Assembly: GCF_014117445.1 (NCBI RefSeq)
Contig: NZ_CP059851.1
Coordinates: 310,001-374,000, forward strand
Reading direction: 5' to 3'
Source of the DNA: Sandaracinobacteroides saxicola
GTDB taxonomy: Bacteria > Pseudomonadota > Alphaproteobacteria > Sphingomonadales > Sphingomonadaceae
Length of the DNA stretch: 64,000 nt
Numbering within the stretch: position 1 is the stretch's first letter; the number at the start of each line of letters is the position of its first letter. The translations under genes and the position numbers were made by a program. Under the pieces are notes generated by a model, which was given only the letters and a program-made list of their open reading frames with translations, did not search any database and was not told the origin of the DNA. Positions 1 to 8,899 of the stretch are shown here, in pieces.

Positions 1-83
1 AGACGCTTCAGGTCCTATCGGCGCTGGGCTGCTCGCTCGATATCACACCGCCGTCCGACCCCAAAGGAGCGCGGAAGGCATGA
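1..83 (+). CDS. hipB: HipB-like antitoxin, 3' end only
   Basis: The frame ending at the TGA at 81-83 is open from the left edge of the window and encodes about 26 residues. They read TLQVLSALGCSLDI followed by a charged tail, which resembles the C-terminal end of HipB-type XRE antitoxins. The stop overlaps the ATG of hipA (ATGA), the usual coupling in hipBA operons. The HTH lies outside the window, so the call rests on this short tail and on the position in front of hipA. Confidence 0.6.
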   Translation, partial: TLQVLSALGCSLDITPPSDPKGARKA

Positions 84-1348
84 CGCGCACCCTCGATATC
101 TGGTGGGACGGGCGCCTGGTAGGCCAGCTGACGCAGGACAAGCACGGTGAACTCGGCTTCGCCTATGCGCGGGCTTGGCTTGACGATGAGGAGGCGCAGC
201 CCTTGTCCGCCTCGCTGCCAAAGCGGGCGGAGCCGTTCACCCGCCGCGAATGCCGCCCGTATTTCAGCGGTCTCCTGCCGGAAGAAAGCCAGCGCGACGC
301 CGCAGCTCAGGCACTCGGCGTGTCGCGGGCCAATGATTTCGCCCTTCTTGATCGCCTCGGCGGCGATGTGGCGGGCGCGCTCCAGCTTCTGCCGCCCGGC
401 GAAGTACCAGCCACTCTTGCCCCCGATCAACGGCCAACCCCGCTTGACGATGCAGGGTTGATCCGGGTTCTGGATGCGCTGCCCGTCCGACCATTGCTGG
501 CTGGCGAGGAAGGCCTGCGTCTCTCTCTCGCTGGCGCGCAATCGAAGGTTCCGGTGGTTCTGGTGGATGGCGTGGTGGCCTTGCCTGCGCCGGGCCAGCC
601 GACGACGCATATTCTCAAGCCCCCGATATCCCGCTTCGCGGCCACGACCGAGAACGAGGCGTTTGTGATGCGCCTTGCTGCCGCAATCGGCTTCGATGTC
701 GCGCCGGTAGAAGTCCGCATCGTGCAGGATCGAACATTTCTGCTGGTCCAGCGCTATGACCGCGCCACCGGCGACGATGGCTTCGTGCGCCGGATCCATC
801 AGGAGGATTTCTGCCAGGCGCTCGGCGTGCCGCCGGAGACCAAGTACGCCAGCGAGGGCGGCCCGACGTTCAAGGATTGCTTCGCGCTGCTCCGCCGGGT
901 CGTCGCAAGGCCCGCTGTCGATGTGCTGAAGCTCCTCGATGCCGTGATCTTCAATGTGATCGCCGGGAACGCCGACGCACATGGCAAGAATTTCTCGATC
1001 CTCTACGGCGCCGAAGGCCCACGCCTCGCCCCGCTCTATGATCTGCTCGCAACCGTTGCCTATCCCGATCTCTCGCCGAAATTCGCTATGAAGATCGGAA
1101 GGCGGGCGACGCTCGCGGAACTGGACGCCGATGGCTGGGCAGCGTTTGCGGCGGACGCGGGTGTCGGTCTGCCGCTGGTACGACGACGGATTGCAGAGAT
1201 CAGCAAAGCTGTCCTTGAGAAGGCAACCGCCGTCGGAGCCGAGCTTTCGCGTCCAGGGTTGGACAGAACGGCTATTGCGCGGTTTGCCGAGATGATCCGC
1301 GAGCGCGGCGAGCGCTGCGCTCTTACGGTCGCGGGACCTTCTCAATGA
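80..1348 (+). CDS. hipA: HipA-family serine/threonine kinase toxin
   Basis: This is a 422-residue type II toxin of the HipA kinase family. Members phosphorylate translation factors (glutamyl-tRNA synthetase in E. coli) and induce dormancy. The N-terminal HipA domain covers about residues 1-105. A glycine-containing LSLAGAQSKVP loop lies at 148-158 and a candidate ATP-binding lysine is in HILKP (residue 180). The catalytic NADAHGKN motif is at 297-304 with Asp299, and a DLL metal-binding motif is at 321. All kinase motifs look intact, so the toxin should be active. It overlaps the upstream hipB-like gene by ATGA. On a mobile element it may act as a maintenance (addiction) module. Confidence 0.93.
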   Translation: MTRTLDIWWDGRLVGQLTQDKHGELGFAYARAWLDDEEAQPLSASLPKRAEPFTRRECRPYFSGLLPEESQRDAAAQALGVSRANDFALLDRLGGDVAGALQLLPPGEVPATLAPDQRPTPLDDAGLIRVLDALPVRPLLAGEEGLRLSLAGAQSKVPVVLVDGVVALPAPGQPTTHILKPPISRFAATTENEAFVMRLAAAIGFDVAPVEVRIVQDRTFLLVQRYDRATGDDGFVRRIHQEDFCQALGVPPETKYASEGGPTFKDCFALLRRVVARPAVDVLKLLDAVIFNVIAGNADAHGKNFSILYGAEGPRLAPLYDLLATVAYPDLSPKFAMKIGRRATLAELDADGWAAFAADAGVGLPLVRRRIAEISKAVLEKATAVGAELSRPGLDRTAIARFAEMIRERGERCALTVAGPSQ

Positions 1349-1503
1349 GCCGACCGACTCAGAGCCACCCATGCAGGTTGGGCGTGACCTCGACGATTCC
1401 CGCATCTTTCAGGAATCGAGCGATCGCAGGTTACATCTCAGCGCGAAATGTGCGTGCGTCGCATGACGCTGCTTCCGACTACTGATGGCTGAAAGACGCA
1501 TCA

Positions 1504-2304
1504 ATGAAAACGACGGACGCTCCCCAACAAGCAGCCGCGCGATCGCACACCGTTCAAATCAACAACATTGAGCTGCATTATGAGGAGTACGGAGACGGAA
1601 CACCTCTCGTGCTTTTGCATGGGTTTGGCGGTTGTGCGCAAAACTGGCATCCTTTCACGACCGACCTCTCAAAGCGCCATCGACTGATCGCCGTGGACTT
1701 GCGCGGGCATGGCTACTCAACCAATCCCGACAAGACGTTCACGCATAGAGCAGCGGCCAGCGACGTGTTTCTGCTGCTGGAAAGACTGAAAGTCGATCAG
1801 TTCTCTGCAATGGGAATGAGCTCGGGTGGGATGGTACTCCTGCATATGGCCACAAGCCAACCTAAACGCATCGACTCGATGGTGTTGATCAGTGCCACCT
1901 CCCATTTCCCCGACCAGGCGAGGGCGATTATGCGCCGAGCATCGTTCGTCGCCATGCCTCGACACGTGCAAGACATGTATCGGCACTGCGCAAAACGCGG
2001 CGACGCACAGATTCACGAACTCATCTCGCAGTTCAACGCCTTGGGCGACAACTACGACGATATGGATTTCACGGCACAGCGTTTATCGAGCATTTCAGCT
2101 CGTACCCTGGTCGTCCACGGTGATCGCGACCAATTCTTTCCCGTTGAAATTGCGGTAAGCATGTACCGTTCAATACCGAACGCTGAGTTGTGGATTATTC
2201 CTGGCGGCGATCACGTTCCGATCTACGACTCCGAGGTGCCATTCAGCTCAGCCGCTCTGCGATTTCTCGATCAGCACGTCGGCAAGCAGCAATCATTATT
2301 CTAA
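1504..2304 (+). CDS. Alpha/beta-fold hydrolase
   Basis: The 266-residue protein has the canonical alpha/beta-hydrolase layout. An HGFGG oxyanion motif is at about 39-43. The nucleophile elbow GMSSG is at 104-108 with Ser106, HGDRD is at 205-209, and the catalytic His lies in GGDH at 234-237. There is no signal peptide, so it is probably cytoplasmic. Close relatives include esterases, C-C hydrolases and haloperoxidase-like enzymes, and the substrate cannot be assigned. It stands alone on the plus strand, converging on the minus-strand YdeI gene, and looks like cargo. Confidence 0.85.
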   Translation: MKTTDAPQQAAARSHTVQINNIELHYEEYGDGTPLVLLHGFGGCAQNWHPFTTDLSKRHRLIAVDLRGHGYSTNPDKTFTHRAAASDVFLLLERLKVDQFSAMGMSSGGMVLLHMATSQPKRIDSMVLISATSHFPDQARAIMRRASFVAMPRHVQDMYRHCAKRGDAQIHELISQFNALGDNYDDMDFTAQRLSSISARTLVVHGDRDQFFPVEIAVSMYRSIPNAELWIIPGGDHVPIYDSEVPFSSAALRFLDQHVGKQQSLF

Positions 2305-2347
2305 TGAGGTGCTCTGCTCGGTCGCTTTTAGCTGATTGCCGCCAAAT

Positions 2348-2794
2348 TCACCCACGCAGCGCGTCGACGATCTTCGCGATGCGCCGGGCCCTGGTTTCGG
2401 GGGTTTTGGCTTCTTCGATCTGGCGCAGCCATTCCTTGCGGCGGGAGGGCGCAGCGCTTTCGAACGAGGCCTCCAGACCCGCCGAGCGGAGGGCTGATGC
2501 GACGTCGTCCGGGACGATCGCCGGCGTCGGCGCTTCGGCCAATTCGAGGGTGACATCGACCTCGTCATCGCCTTTCAGACCGGCCGCCTCTCGATGCTGG
2601 GCGCTCAGGCTGATCATGAACTTGCCGTCCATCTTTCCGACGGTCGAAATATATTCGTAGCCGTTCAGACGAACCTTCAGCCGGGGGCGCTGGCCGGCTC
2701 CAAGGGCGTCGATCACGTGGGGCGGCACCTCGATTCCAGTGACGTTCTTCGTTTGCCCAGCCAGGATGCGGGTGCGGAATTTCTGCGCGGACAT
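2348..2794 (-). CDS. YdeI/OmpD-associated family protein with DUF1905
   Basis: The 148-residue protein has an N-terminal DUF1905-like beta-rich domain (about 1-90). Its C-terminus is a helical YdeI-type segment containing EWLRQIEEAKTPETRARRI (about 121-139). The family is common as cargo in proteobacteria and its biochemical role is not established. It is the last gene of a minus-strand row TetR, DoxX, DUF4287, YdeI, with gaps of under about 60 bp between the last three genes, so it is probably co-transcribed. Confidence 0.8.
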   Translation of the reverse strand: MSAQKFRTRILAGQTKNVTGIEVPPHVIDALGAGQRPRLKVRLNGYEYISTVGKMDGKFMISLSAQHREAAGLKGDDEVDVTLELAEAPTPAIVPDDVASALRSAGLEASFESAAPSRRKEWLRQIEEAKTPETRARRIAKIVDALRG

Positions 2795-2850
2795 TGTCTG
2801 ATCTCCTCATCAAGGCACGCGGGTTCTCGTTCTCGCCGCCGGTCGTGCGG

Positions 2851-3069
2851 CTAGCTCGTCTTGCCCTTGAAGGTCGCGTAGATCGCCATGGCGTGGCCGT
2901 GGCCGAGGTCGTACTCCGCCTTGAGCCAGTCGGTGACCATCGTGGCTTTTGTCGACGGTTTCAGGACGCCATCGGCAAGGAAACCCTTGTCCTCGGCGCG
3001 TTTTCGGAAATCGTCCGGCGATAGACCGGTTTTGGCCTTTATGTTGTCGATGTAGGACTGGAACGACAT
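2851..3069 (-). CDS. DUF4287 small protein
   Basis: A 72-residue protein beginning MSFQSYIDNIKAKTG and containing the helical pattern typical of DUF4287 proteins (KPSTKATMVTDWLKAEYDLGHGHAMAI). The function is unknown. DUF4287 is often found beside or fused to DUF5655, YdeI or DoxX genes. Here it sits between DoxX and YdeI in one row. It has no signal peptide or membrane segment. Confidence 0.8.
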   Translation of the reverse strand: MSFQSYIDNIKAKTGLSPDDFRKRAEDKGFLADGVLKPSTKATMVTDWLKAEYDLGHGHAMAIYATFKGKTS

Positions 3070-3129
3070 GTCGGACTCTCTTTCTTGACTGCAGGTTAGG
3101 ATGGCTGTTCCTGCGACGGCAGGGGTGTC

Positions 3130-3570
3130 TTACCTGTCGAGAAGGAGCGCGCGGAGACGGCCGTTGCGCAGCATCAGGCCGCCCCAGACCATGATGCCGA
3201 GATAGACGCCGAAGAGGACATGGCTGAACAGCGGCGCGCCGATCCGCAACTGGCTCGCGATGGCCCCGCCGAGATAGCCCGTCAGCAGGATCGCTCCCAT
3301 CAGAGCCGTTCGCGGAAAGGCGTAGAGCGCCGCCGATAGCAGGCCAAGAACGCCCAGGAGGCGCGCCAATTCCGGCGTCGTCGGCCAGCCGATCTGGCTC
3401 ATCGTCTCGGTGACGATGTCGAGCGGGATCAGCTTGATGCCGCTGTCGAAGAGCATGAAGGCGAACACGAGACCGCTGAGCGTGCGGCCGGTCCACATCG
3501 CGGCCCGAGAGCGAGGCCGATCCGTCGTGGCGGCATGCCATTCACCTGAATTCGCTGAGAGAACGGACAT
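3130..3570 (-). CDS. DoxX-family membrane protein
   Basis: I start this at the ATG at 3570 because AGGAGG lies seven bases upstream (3577-3582 region). The longer open frame overlaps the TetR gene and has arginine-rich non-coding character. The resulting 146-residue protein has four hydrophobic segments starting at SGLVFAFMLFDSGIKLI and ends in LRALLLDR. This is the DoxX fold of small inner-membrane proteins, some linked to thiosulfate oxidation or redox stress. It lies directly downstream of the TetR gene and is probably under its control. Confidence 0.8.
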   Translation of the reverse strand: MSVLSANSGEWHAATTDRPRSRAAMWTGRTLSGLVFAFMLFDSGIKLIPLDIVTETMSQIGWPTTPELARLLGVLGLLSAALYAFPRTALMGAILLTGYLGGAIASQLRIGAPLFSHVLFGVYLGIMVWGGLMLRNGRLRALLLDR

Positions 3571-3587
3571 GGTGTTTCCTCCTATGT

Positions 3588-4205
3588 TCATGGTGTTTTG
3601 AAGAGAAGTTCGACGTAACGCCGCAGATGATCGACGCTGGCGGCAGCGATCGCGGCGTCGCCGGTGGCCTTGGCCAGGATGAATGCGCCCTGGAGAACGG
3701 CCTGCATGTGCAGAGCGAGGCTCTCGGCGGTCCATCCGCCCCGAAGACCGCGCTCAGCCATCGCCGCCGTGATGTCCGGAACGAGCGTGGCCGCATGCCC
3801 GGTGATGCTGGCGGCGGAGGCGTCGCGGATCGCCGGGGCCGTGCTGTAGGTCTCCTGCACCATGGTGCCGACGAGGCAGGTGAAGTCCGGCACCTCGCCC
3901 TGCAGGATCGCGCGGCGGAAATCGATATAGCCGAGCACCCTGTCCAGCGGATCGGGATGGTCGTGGTAGGGCGCCGCGGTGAAGAATCCTCCGGTCGTCT
4001 CCGACCAATGGCCCGCCGCCGCCACCGCGAGGGCTTCCTTGGACGCGAAGTGATGGAAGAAGGCGCCCTTGGTGACGCCGGCCTCGCGGCAGAGATCGTC
4101 GACCGTGGTGCCGGCATAGCCTTGCCTGCGGATGACCTTCAACGCCGCGTCGAGAAGCGCCGTGCGGCCGTCTCGCCTGGGTTTCGGGGGTTGGGCGTGT
4201 TCCAT
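3588..4205 (-). CDS. TetR/AcrR-family transcriptional regulator
   Basis: With the start at MEHAQPP (4205) the protein has 205 residues. The N-terminal TetR HTH reads TVDDLCREAGVTKGAFFHHFASKEAL (about 33-58), followed by a ligand-binding helical domain with conserved DFTCLVGTMVQE, as in TetR proteins that control DoxX or efflux genes. The upstream part of the open frame would read through the palindromic operator and is excluded. A near-perfect palindrome lies just in front of the start, so autoregulation and control of the downstream DoxX-DUF4287-YdeI genes is likely. Confidence 0.9.
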   Translation of the reverse strand: MEHAQPPKPRRDGRTALLDAALKVIRRQGYAGTTVDDLCREAGVTKGAFFHHFASKEALAVAAAGHWSETTGGFFTAAPYHDHPDPLDRVLGYIDFRRAILQGEVPDFTCLVGTMVQETYSTAPAIRDASAASITGHAATLVPDITAAMAERGLRGGWTAESLALHMQAVLQGAFILAKATGDAAIAAASVDHLRRYVELLFKTP

Positions 4206-4211
4206 GAGGCT

Positions 4212-4233
4212 ACATACCAACCGGTCGGTATGT
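4212..4233. promoter_or_regulatory. TetR operator palindrome
   Basis: The 22-bp sequence ACATACCAACC / GGTCGGTATGT is an inverted repeat with a single mismatch, centred between 4222 and 4223. It has the ATACCNACCGGTNGGTAT form seen in front of many TetR/AcrR genes. It lies seven bases upstream of the chosen TetR start, so bound repressor would block the promoter. Confidence 0.8.
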
Positions 4234-4442
4234 TTGTCAATACTGAAACTCAGCTTGATCAGAGACCCGGTCGCACGCCAAAATTCCACGGGATTTGGAG
4301 CAACCTAGCCTTCGCGCAGTTTGCACGTCGCTATAGCGACCATGCTCTATTCCACGCCGCTGTGCTCGTTCGCCACCAAGCCGCCGGTTTCCGCCCTGAT
4401 CGCTCGATCCCGCCGACTTCTGGCAAGTTCGATTTTGGCCGC

Positions 4443-4865
4443 TTAGCTGCCTGCGGCGTCGTCGCTGCCGACGTCGTCTGGGATCTCCCGCAAGAAGCTC
4501 TGGCCCTTTTGGAGGCGCCGCCCCAGCGTCTCGATGAATCCCTCGTAGCGTTCCCGCCCTTTGGCCTGTGCTGACGCTTGGGCATCGTTCGGCAAGGGCG
4601 GCGTGATCGTCAGCCAGAACCGGACGAACAGGGCGAGCGTTTCTGCGGTGACGCCGAGGTCGCGCTCCAAGCGCTGGACCTGGCGCGACAGGCGATCAAG
4701 GCGGCGCGCGAACGCGGCCTCGCGCTTGTCCGCGCCATCAGGTGACAGGAATGACGCAACCGCCGCCTCGACGATCGCGGAGCGGGAGAGTTTCTTGCGG
4801 TCGGCGAGATCGGCGATCTGGCGGAGCATCTCGGGCGGGAAATAGACGTTCATCCGGTCGCGCAT
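4443..4865 (-). CDS. CopG/RHH-type protein of the conjugation operon
   Basis: The chosen start (MRDRMNVYFPPEML, 4865) lies eight bases after the TraG stop and gives 140 residues. The N-terminus is a ribbon-helix-helix segment (MNVYFPPEMLRQIADLADRK), followed by a coiled helical region and a C-terminal QKGQSFLRE segment. A CopG-like gene downstream of rlxS-traG is a fixed part of this ICE family and typically precedes trbB. Here trb genes do not follow: TetR cargo does, so either the trb operon has been displaced beyond the left edge or it is absent. Confidence 0.8.
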   Translation of the reverse strand: MRDRMNVYFPPEMLRQIADLADRKKLSRSAIVEAAVASFLSPDGADKREAAFARRLDRLSRQVQRLERDLGVTAETLALFVRFWLTITPPLPNDAQASAQAKGRERYEGFIETLGRRLQKGQSFLREIPDDVGSDDAAGS

Positions 4866-4872
4866 GGCCGCC

Positions 4873-6861
4873 TCACAAATCGATGCCGTCATTGGGATCG
4901 AGCGCGACCTGTCGCGCCACGCCGCGCATCTGCTGGCGCAGCGCCTGTCGCTGCCGGGCCGCGTCTTCGGGCTCATCGTCAAGGATCATTGCGAACTCGT
5001 CGACCGGCGCCGGTCCGGTCTTCTCCTTGGCGATCGCGACATGGTCGGGCAACTCGGGCTCGCGCCGCAGCCCGCCATTGGCGGTATCTTCCGCCTTGTC
5101 GAGCTCAGCCGCGAGCACCGCGTCGGGCCGCTGCGGCTTCAACTCGGACCAGGCGTCCTTTCGGGTCGAACGCCCGCATTTCGCCGGGTTGGGCGATGGC
5201 AGGATGCGCTCCTTGAAGCGGCGATCCTCGAAGTAACGGGCCTTCTTGGCTCGGATGGGATGGACACCAGCGGCCATGACGATCTCGTCTGTAGCGGGCA
5301 GCTGCATCACCTCGCCGGGTGTGAGGAGCGGCCGCGCCGTCTCCGAGCGCGAGACCATCAGGTGGCCAAGCCAGGGGCTGAGCCGATGCCCGGCATAGTT
5401 CCGCATCGCCTTCATCTCGGTGGCGGTGCCGAGCGCGTCGCTCACGCGCCTGGCGGTGCGTTCGTCATTGGTGGCGAAGCTCACGCGCACGTGGCAGTTG
5501 TCGAGGATCGCGTTGTTCGGGCCATAGGCCTTCTCGATCTGGTTCAATGACTGGGCGATGAGGAACGACTTCAGGCCGTAACCGGCCATGAAAGCGAGCG
5601 CGCTCTCGAAGAAGTCGAGGCGGCCGAGCGCTGGAAACTCGTCGAGCATCATCAGCACGCGATGCCGCCGGTCACGCGCATGCAGATCCTCGGTCAGGCG
5701 TCGGCCGATCTGGTTCAGCACGAGCCGGATGAGCGGCTTCGTCCGGGAGATGTCGGATGGCGGAACCACGAGGTAGAGCGTCGCCGGCTTCTCATCTGCG
5801 ATCAGGTCGGCGATCCGCCAGTCGCAGCGGCGCGTCACCGCGGCCACCACCGGGTCACGATAGAGGCCGAGGAAAGACATGGCGGTGGACAGGACGCCCG
5901 AGCGCTCGTTGTCGCTCTTGTTGAGGAGTTCGCGCGCCGTCGACGCCACGACGGGATGAGGGCCGCCGGGTCCGAGATGCGGCGTCGTCATCATCGCCTT
6001 TAGCGTGGCTTCGATCGGACGGCGTGGGTCCGACAGGAAGGCAGCGACACCGGCGAGTGTCTTCTCCTCTTCCGCGTACAGCACATGCAGGATGGCGCCG
6101 ACGAGCAGCGAATGGCTCGTTTTCTCCCAGTGATTTCGCTTGTCGAGCGAGCCCTCGGGGTCGACGAGAACGTCGGCGACGTTCTGCACGTCGCGGACCT
6201 CCCACTCGCCGCGTCGCACTTCGAGGAGCGGGTTGTAGGCGGCCGACTTCGCGTTGGTGGGATCGAACAGCAGGACGCGGCCGTGCCTCGCGCGGAAGCC
6301 GGCTGTCAGCTGCCAGTTCTCGCCCTTGATGTCGTGGACGATAGCGGAGCCCGGCCAGGTGAGGAGCGTGGGAACGACGAGGCCGACACCCTTGCCCGAT
6401 CGGGTCGGTGCGAAGCACAGGACATGCTCCGGTCCATCGTGCCGGAGATAAGCGTCACCGAGCTTGCCAAGGACGACGCCATCGGGTCCGAGTAGGCCCG
6501 CTGCCTTCACCTCCCGGATTTCAGCCCAGCGGGCCGAGCCATAGGTCTCGACATTCTTCGCCTCACGGGCACGCCATACCGACATCGCGATGGCGACGGC
6601 GATGGAGATGAAGCCGCCTGAAGCGGCGATGATTGCGCCTTCAACAAAGATCGGCGGGGCATAGGCGTCGTAGAAGTACCACCACCAGAAGAAGGCGGGT
6701 GGATAATAGACCGGCCAACCCGCCAGCTCGAACCACGGCGTGCCGAGCTGCGCCTGAAAGCCGAGCCGCCAGGCGGTCCATTGGGTCGCGCCCCAGGTCG
6801 TGAGCAGCACGATGAGGAACACGGTGGTGATCTGGCCCCAGAGGATTTTCGTCGCGGACAT
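4873..6861 (-). CDS. traG: VirD4/TraG-type T4SS coupling ATPase
   Basis: The 662-residue coupling protein links the relaxosome to the type IV secretion channel. Two N-terminal membrane segments (about 8-25 and 75-97) are followed by Walker A in APTRSGKGVG (151-160). A Walker B LMMLDEFPALG segment lies around residue 400, and the AQSLNQIEKAYG segment is typical of TraG. The C-terminus is acidic and charged. The gene lies 27 bp downstream of the relaxase gene and eight bases upstream of the CopG-like gene, the standard rlxS-traG-copG order. No disruption is visible. Confidence 0.95.
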   Translation of the reverse strand: MSATKILWGQITTVFLIVLLTTWGATQWTAWRLGFQAQLGTPWFELAGWPVYYPPAFFWWWYFYDAYAPPIFVEGAIIAASGGFISIAVAIAMSVWRAREAKNVETYGSARWAEIREVKAAGLLGPDGVVLGKLGDAYLRHDGPEHVLCFAPTRSGKGVGLVVPTLLTWPGSAIVHDIKGENWQLTAGFRARHGRVLLFDPTNAKSAAYNPLLEVRRGEWEVRDVQNVADVLVDPEGSLDKRNHWEKTSHSLLVGAILHVLYAEEEKTLAGVAAFLSDPRRPIEATLKAMMTTPHLGPGGPHPVVASTARELLNKSDNERSGVLSTAMSFLGLYRDPVVAAVTRRCDWRIADLIADEKPATLYLVVPPSDISRTKPLIRLVLNQIGRRLTEDLHARDRRHRVLMMLDEFPALGRLDFFESALAFMAGYGLKSFLIAQSLNQIEKAYGPNNAILDNCHVRVSFATNDERTARRVSDALGTATEMKAMRNYAGHRLSPWLGHLMVSRSETARPLLTPGEVMQLPATDEIVMAAGVHPIRAKKARYFEDRRFKERILPSPNPAKCGRSTRKDAWSELKPQRPDAVLAAELDKAEDTANGGLRREPELPDHVAIAKEKTGPAPVDEFAMILDDEPEDAARQRQALRQQMRGVARQVALDPNDGIDL

Positions 6862-6888
6862 CGGCGGCGGTCCTTTCTTCCTTGCTGG

Positions 6889-8652
6889 CTAGAGGGCGAG
6901 CCCGCGCTTGCGGCCGAGGCCCCATTCGATGCCGCCGCCATCCTTCACGGCGCCAGCGACATGCTGGCCGAGCTTGCGTTCGATCTCGCGGGACCAGGGC
7001 ACGAGCTGGAAGCCGAGGCCGTTGTCGATCATCGCGAACCGGCCGGAGGAGAGGTCGAGACGCTGGCGATAGATGCCCGCGACCTGATCACCGGCGGTCT
7101 GCTTCATGTGCGCAAGGCCGGTCTCGGCGGAGAGGCGCGCCCCGACCGCATCCAGTTCGCGCCGCCGCAGCGTGGCGAGGAGGTCGCGTTGCAGGATGAT
7201 CCGCTGGCCTTGGCGTCGACCGAGGCCTTGGTCGGCGAGATGCTCGGCCCGTGCCTGAAGGGCGTCGCGCACCTCTCGCCCGAAGCCTCCCATCGACAGC
7301 GGCATGGGGTCCGCCTCCACAAGCCGATGGTCCAGCCAGGTGGCCCCCGGCGCCTTGATCTGCTGGCCGAGTTCGAGGTCTGACCGGCTCGCGAGAACAA
7401 GCGTCGGGCGCGGCTCATCGGCTCGGCCAAAGCGCCGAACCTCCACGATGCCGCCGATCGCAGGCGCATGCTCGAAGGCCTCGACACCGCGGAACCGGAC
7501 ATGGTGGGCGCGGCCATCGGTGCCGTCGATCACCGCATAGGCTTCGCCCGTCAGTTCGTCGTGCAGGCCGCGATCGACCAGCCGCCCGATGATCGGCACC
7601 TGTCCGCTGCCGCCTTCGATGACATAGTCGGCGACAGCGCGATCCTCACCGCGCTCGGCGAAGGCGCGGTGCATGGTCTTGATGATGTCCCCGCGAAGCC
7701 CGAGGTCGCGCAAACTGCGTTCGGCGTCGAGCCCGACCATCCACTCGCCGGGGCTGGCGGATGACGCGAGGCCCATCTTCTCCAGGTGCTGGAGCCGCCC
7801 GATCATGAGCCGGCGGGTCTGGGGATCAGCGGCGCCGGATTGCTCGGGACGAAGATCGATGAAGCCGGTCTCGTCGGCGGCGATGCGAATCTCGACATCG
7901 AGGCGCGTCCAGCGCTCGGCCGTGATTTCGCGCTCGAGCGCCGTCTTGATCTCGTGCTCCGGCTTCGGGCCGAGTTCGATCGACACGAGATCCTCGGCCC
8001 GGGATCGCAAGCCGCGGCTGATGTAGTCGCGTGAGATGACGAGGTCGGTGCCCTGGGTGTCGACGCCTCGCACCAGCAGGTGGACGTGGGGATTGTCGGT
8101 GTTCCAGTGATCGACCGCGACCCAATCGAGCCGGGTCCCGAGGTCGGCTTCCATTTGGCGCGCGAGGTCGCGCGTGAAGGCGCGCAGGTCCGTCATCTCG
8201 CCGGCGTCCTCGGGCGAGATGATGAAGCGGAAATGGTGCCGGTCGTCCTTCGAGCGCGCGGCGAAACCAGCGTCATCGGCGCGGTCGCTGTCTGCATCGA
8301 ACATCACGGCCTTTTCACCGTCGCGCGTGACGCCGTCGCGCTTGAGATAAGAGAGGTGGGCATTGAGCGGCGCAGACCGAAAGGCCCGGCCCTGGTGGCG
8401 GGCGATCCGCGCCTTGACGACGACGCGGCGCGACGAGCTGAAAAGCCGCGCGCGGCTGAAGGCGATCCGTCCGCGCCCGAAGCTCGAACGGCCATAGCCG
8501 GACGCCTTGCGGCCAGGACCGCCGCCGGTGCCGACATGCCCCGAGCGCTTGGCGGCGCGCAGGACTTGGTTGATGAAGCTCTTGGGTTTCGGCGCCCGCG
8601 TCGAACCGATGCGGCCCGGCCGGACCCGGAAGTCGCTGTCGCCGTCGCTCAT
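6889..8652 (-). CDS. rlxS: VirD2/RlxS-type relaxase with DUF3363 region
   Basis: Starting at MSDGDSDFR (8652) the protein has 587 residues. An arginine-rich N-terminus precedes the relaxase domain with SAPLNAHLSYLKRDG and RHHFRFIISPEDA. The metal-binding histidine motif NPHVHLLVRG sits near residue 215. The C-terminal DUF3363 portion ends in RKRGLAL. RlxS-type relaxases nick oriT and pilot single-stranded DNA. The open frame continues upstream of 8652 through an inverted-repeat-rich stretch that I interpret as oriT, so the long form is rejected. The gene is followed by traG. Confidence 0.92.
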   Translation of the reverse strand: MSDGDSDFRVRPGRIGSTRAPKPKSFINQVLRAAKRSGHVGTGGGPGRKASGYGRSSFGRGRIAFSRARLFSSSRRVVVKARIARHQGRAFRSAPLNAHLSYLKRDGVTRDGEKAVMFDADSDRADDAGFAARSKDDRHHFRFIISPEDAGEMTDLRAFTRDLARQMEADLGTRLDWVAVDHWNTDNPHVHLLVRGVDTQGTDLVISRDYISRGLRSRAEDLVSIELGPKPEHEIKTALEREITAERWTRLDVEIRIAADETGFIDLRPEQSGAADPQTRRLMIGRLQHLEKMGLASSASPGEWMVGLDAERSLRDLGLRGDIIKTMHRAFAERGEDRAVADYVIEGGSGQVPIIGRLVDRGLHDELTGEAYAVIDGTDGRAHHVRFRGVEAFEHAPAIGGIVEVRRFGRADEPRPTLVLASRSDLELGQQIKAPGATWLDHRLVEADPMPLSMGGFGREVRDALQARAEHLADQGLGRRQGQRIILQRDLLATLRRRELDAVGARLSAETGLAHMKQTAGDQVAGIYRQRLDLSSGRFAMIDNGLGFQLVPWSREIERKLGQHVAGAVKDGGGIEWGLGRKRGLAL

Positions 8653-8679
8653 CGCCGGCCTCCGGCGGGCCAAACGCGG

Positions 8680-8815
8680 GACAGTGCCGGCAATGTCCTT
8701 GAAATAACTTGGATAATAGCCGGAACCGGCACTGCCCCCGACCGACCGGCACGTGAAAAGCCATGCGAAAGCAATGGCTTGCACGCGAGTGGCGAGCCGC
8801 TTTTATCTCGCCATC
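8680..8815. other. Candidate origin of transfer (oriT)
   Basis: The gap in front of the relaxase gene contains three perfect inverted repeats. CAGTGCCGG/CCGGCACTG lies at 8682-8690 and 8726-8734. AAGCCAT/ATGGCTT lies at 8758-8764 and 8774-8780. TGGCGAG/CTCGCCA lies at 8790-8796 and 8807-8813. A segment beside the relaxase gene with several stem-loops is the expected form and place of oriT in ICEs with RlxS relaxases. The nick site cannot be identified by eye. Confidence 0.5.
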
Positions 8816-8899
8816 TGTTGGTCGTGTCTGCTTCGCCCCAACCGCCCCGTGCCGCCTCTTTCCGGGAGCTCGCTACACCGCGCCGGAGTGCGATTCTGG

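Noticed and set aside
8..1405. Long minus-strand open frame (465 residues) opposite hipA
   Set aside because: It lies opposite hipA, which has all kinase motifs; the product is arginine-rich with no domain pattern. Such antisense frames are frequent in high-GC DNA.
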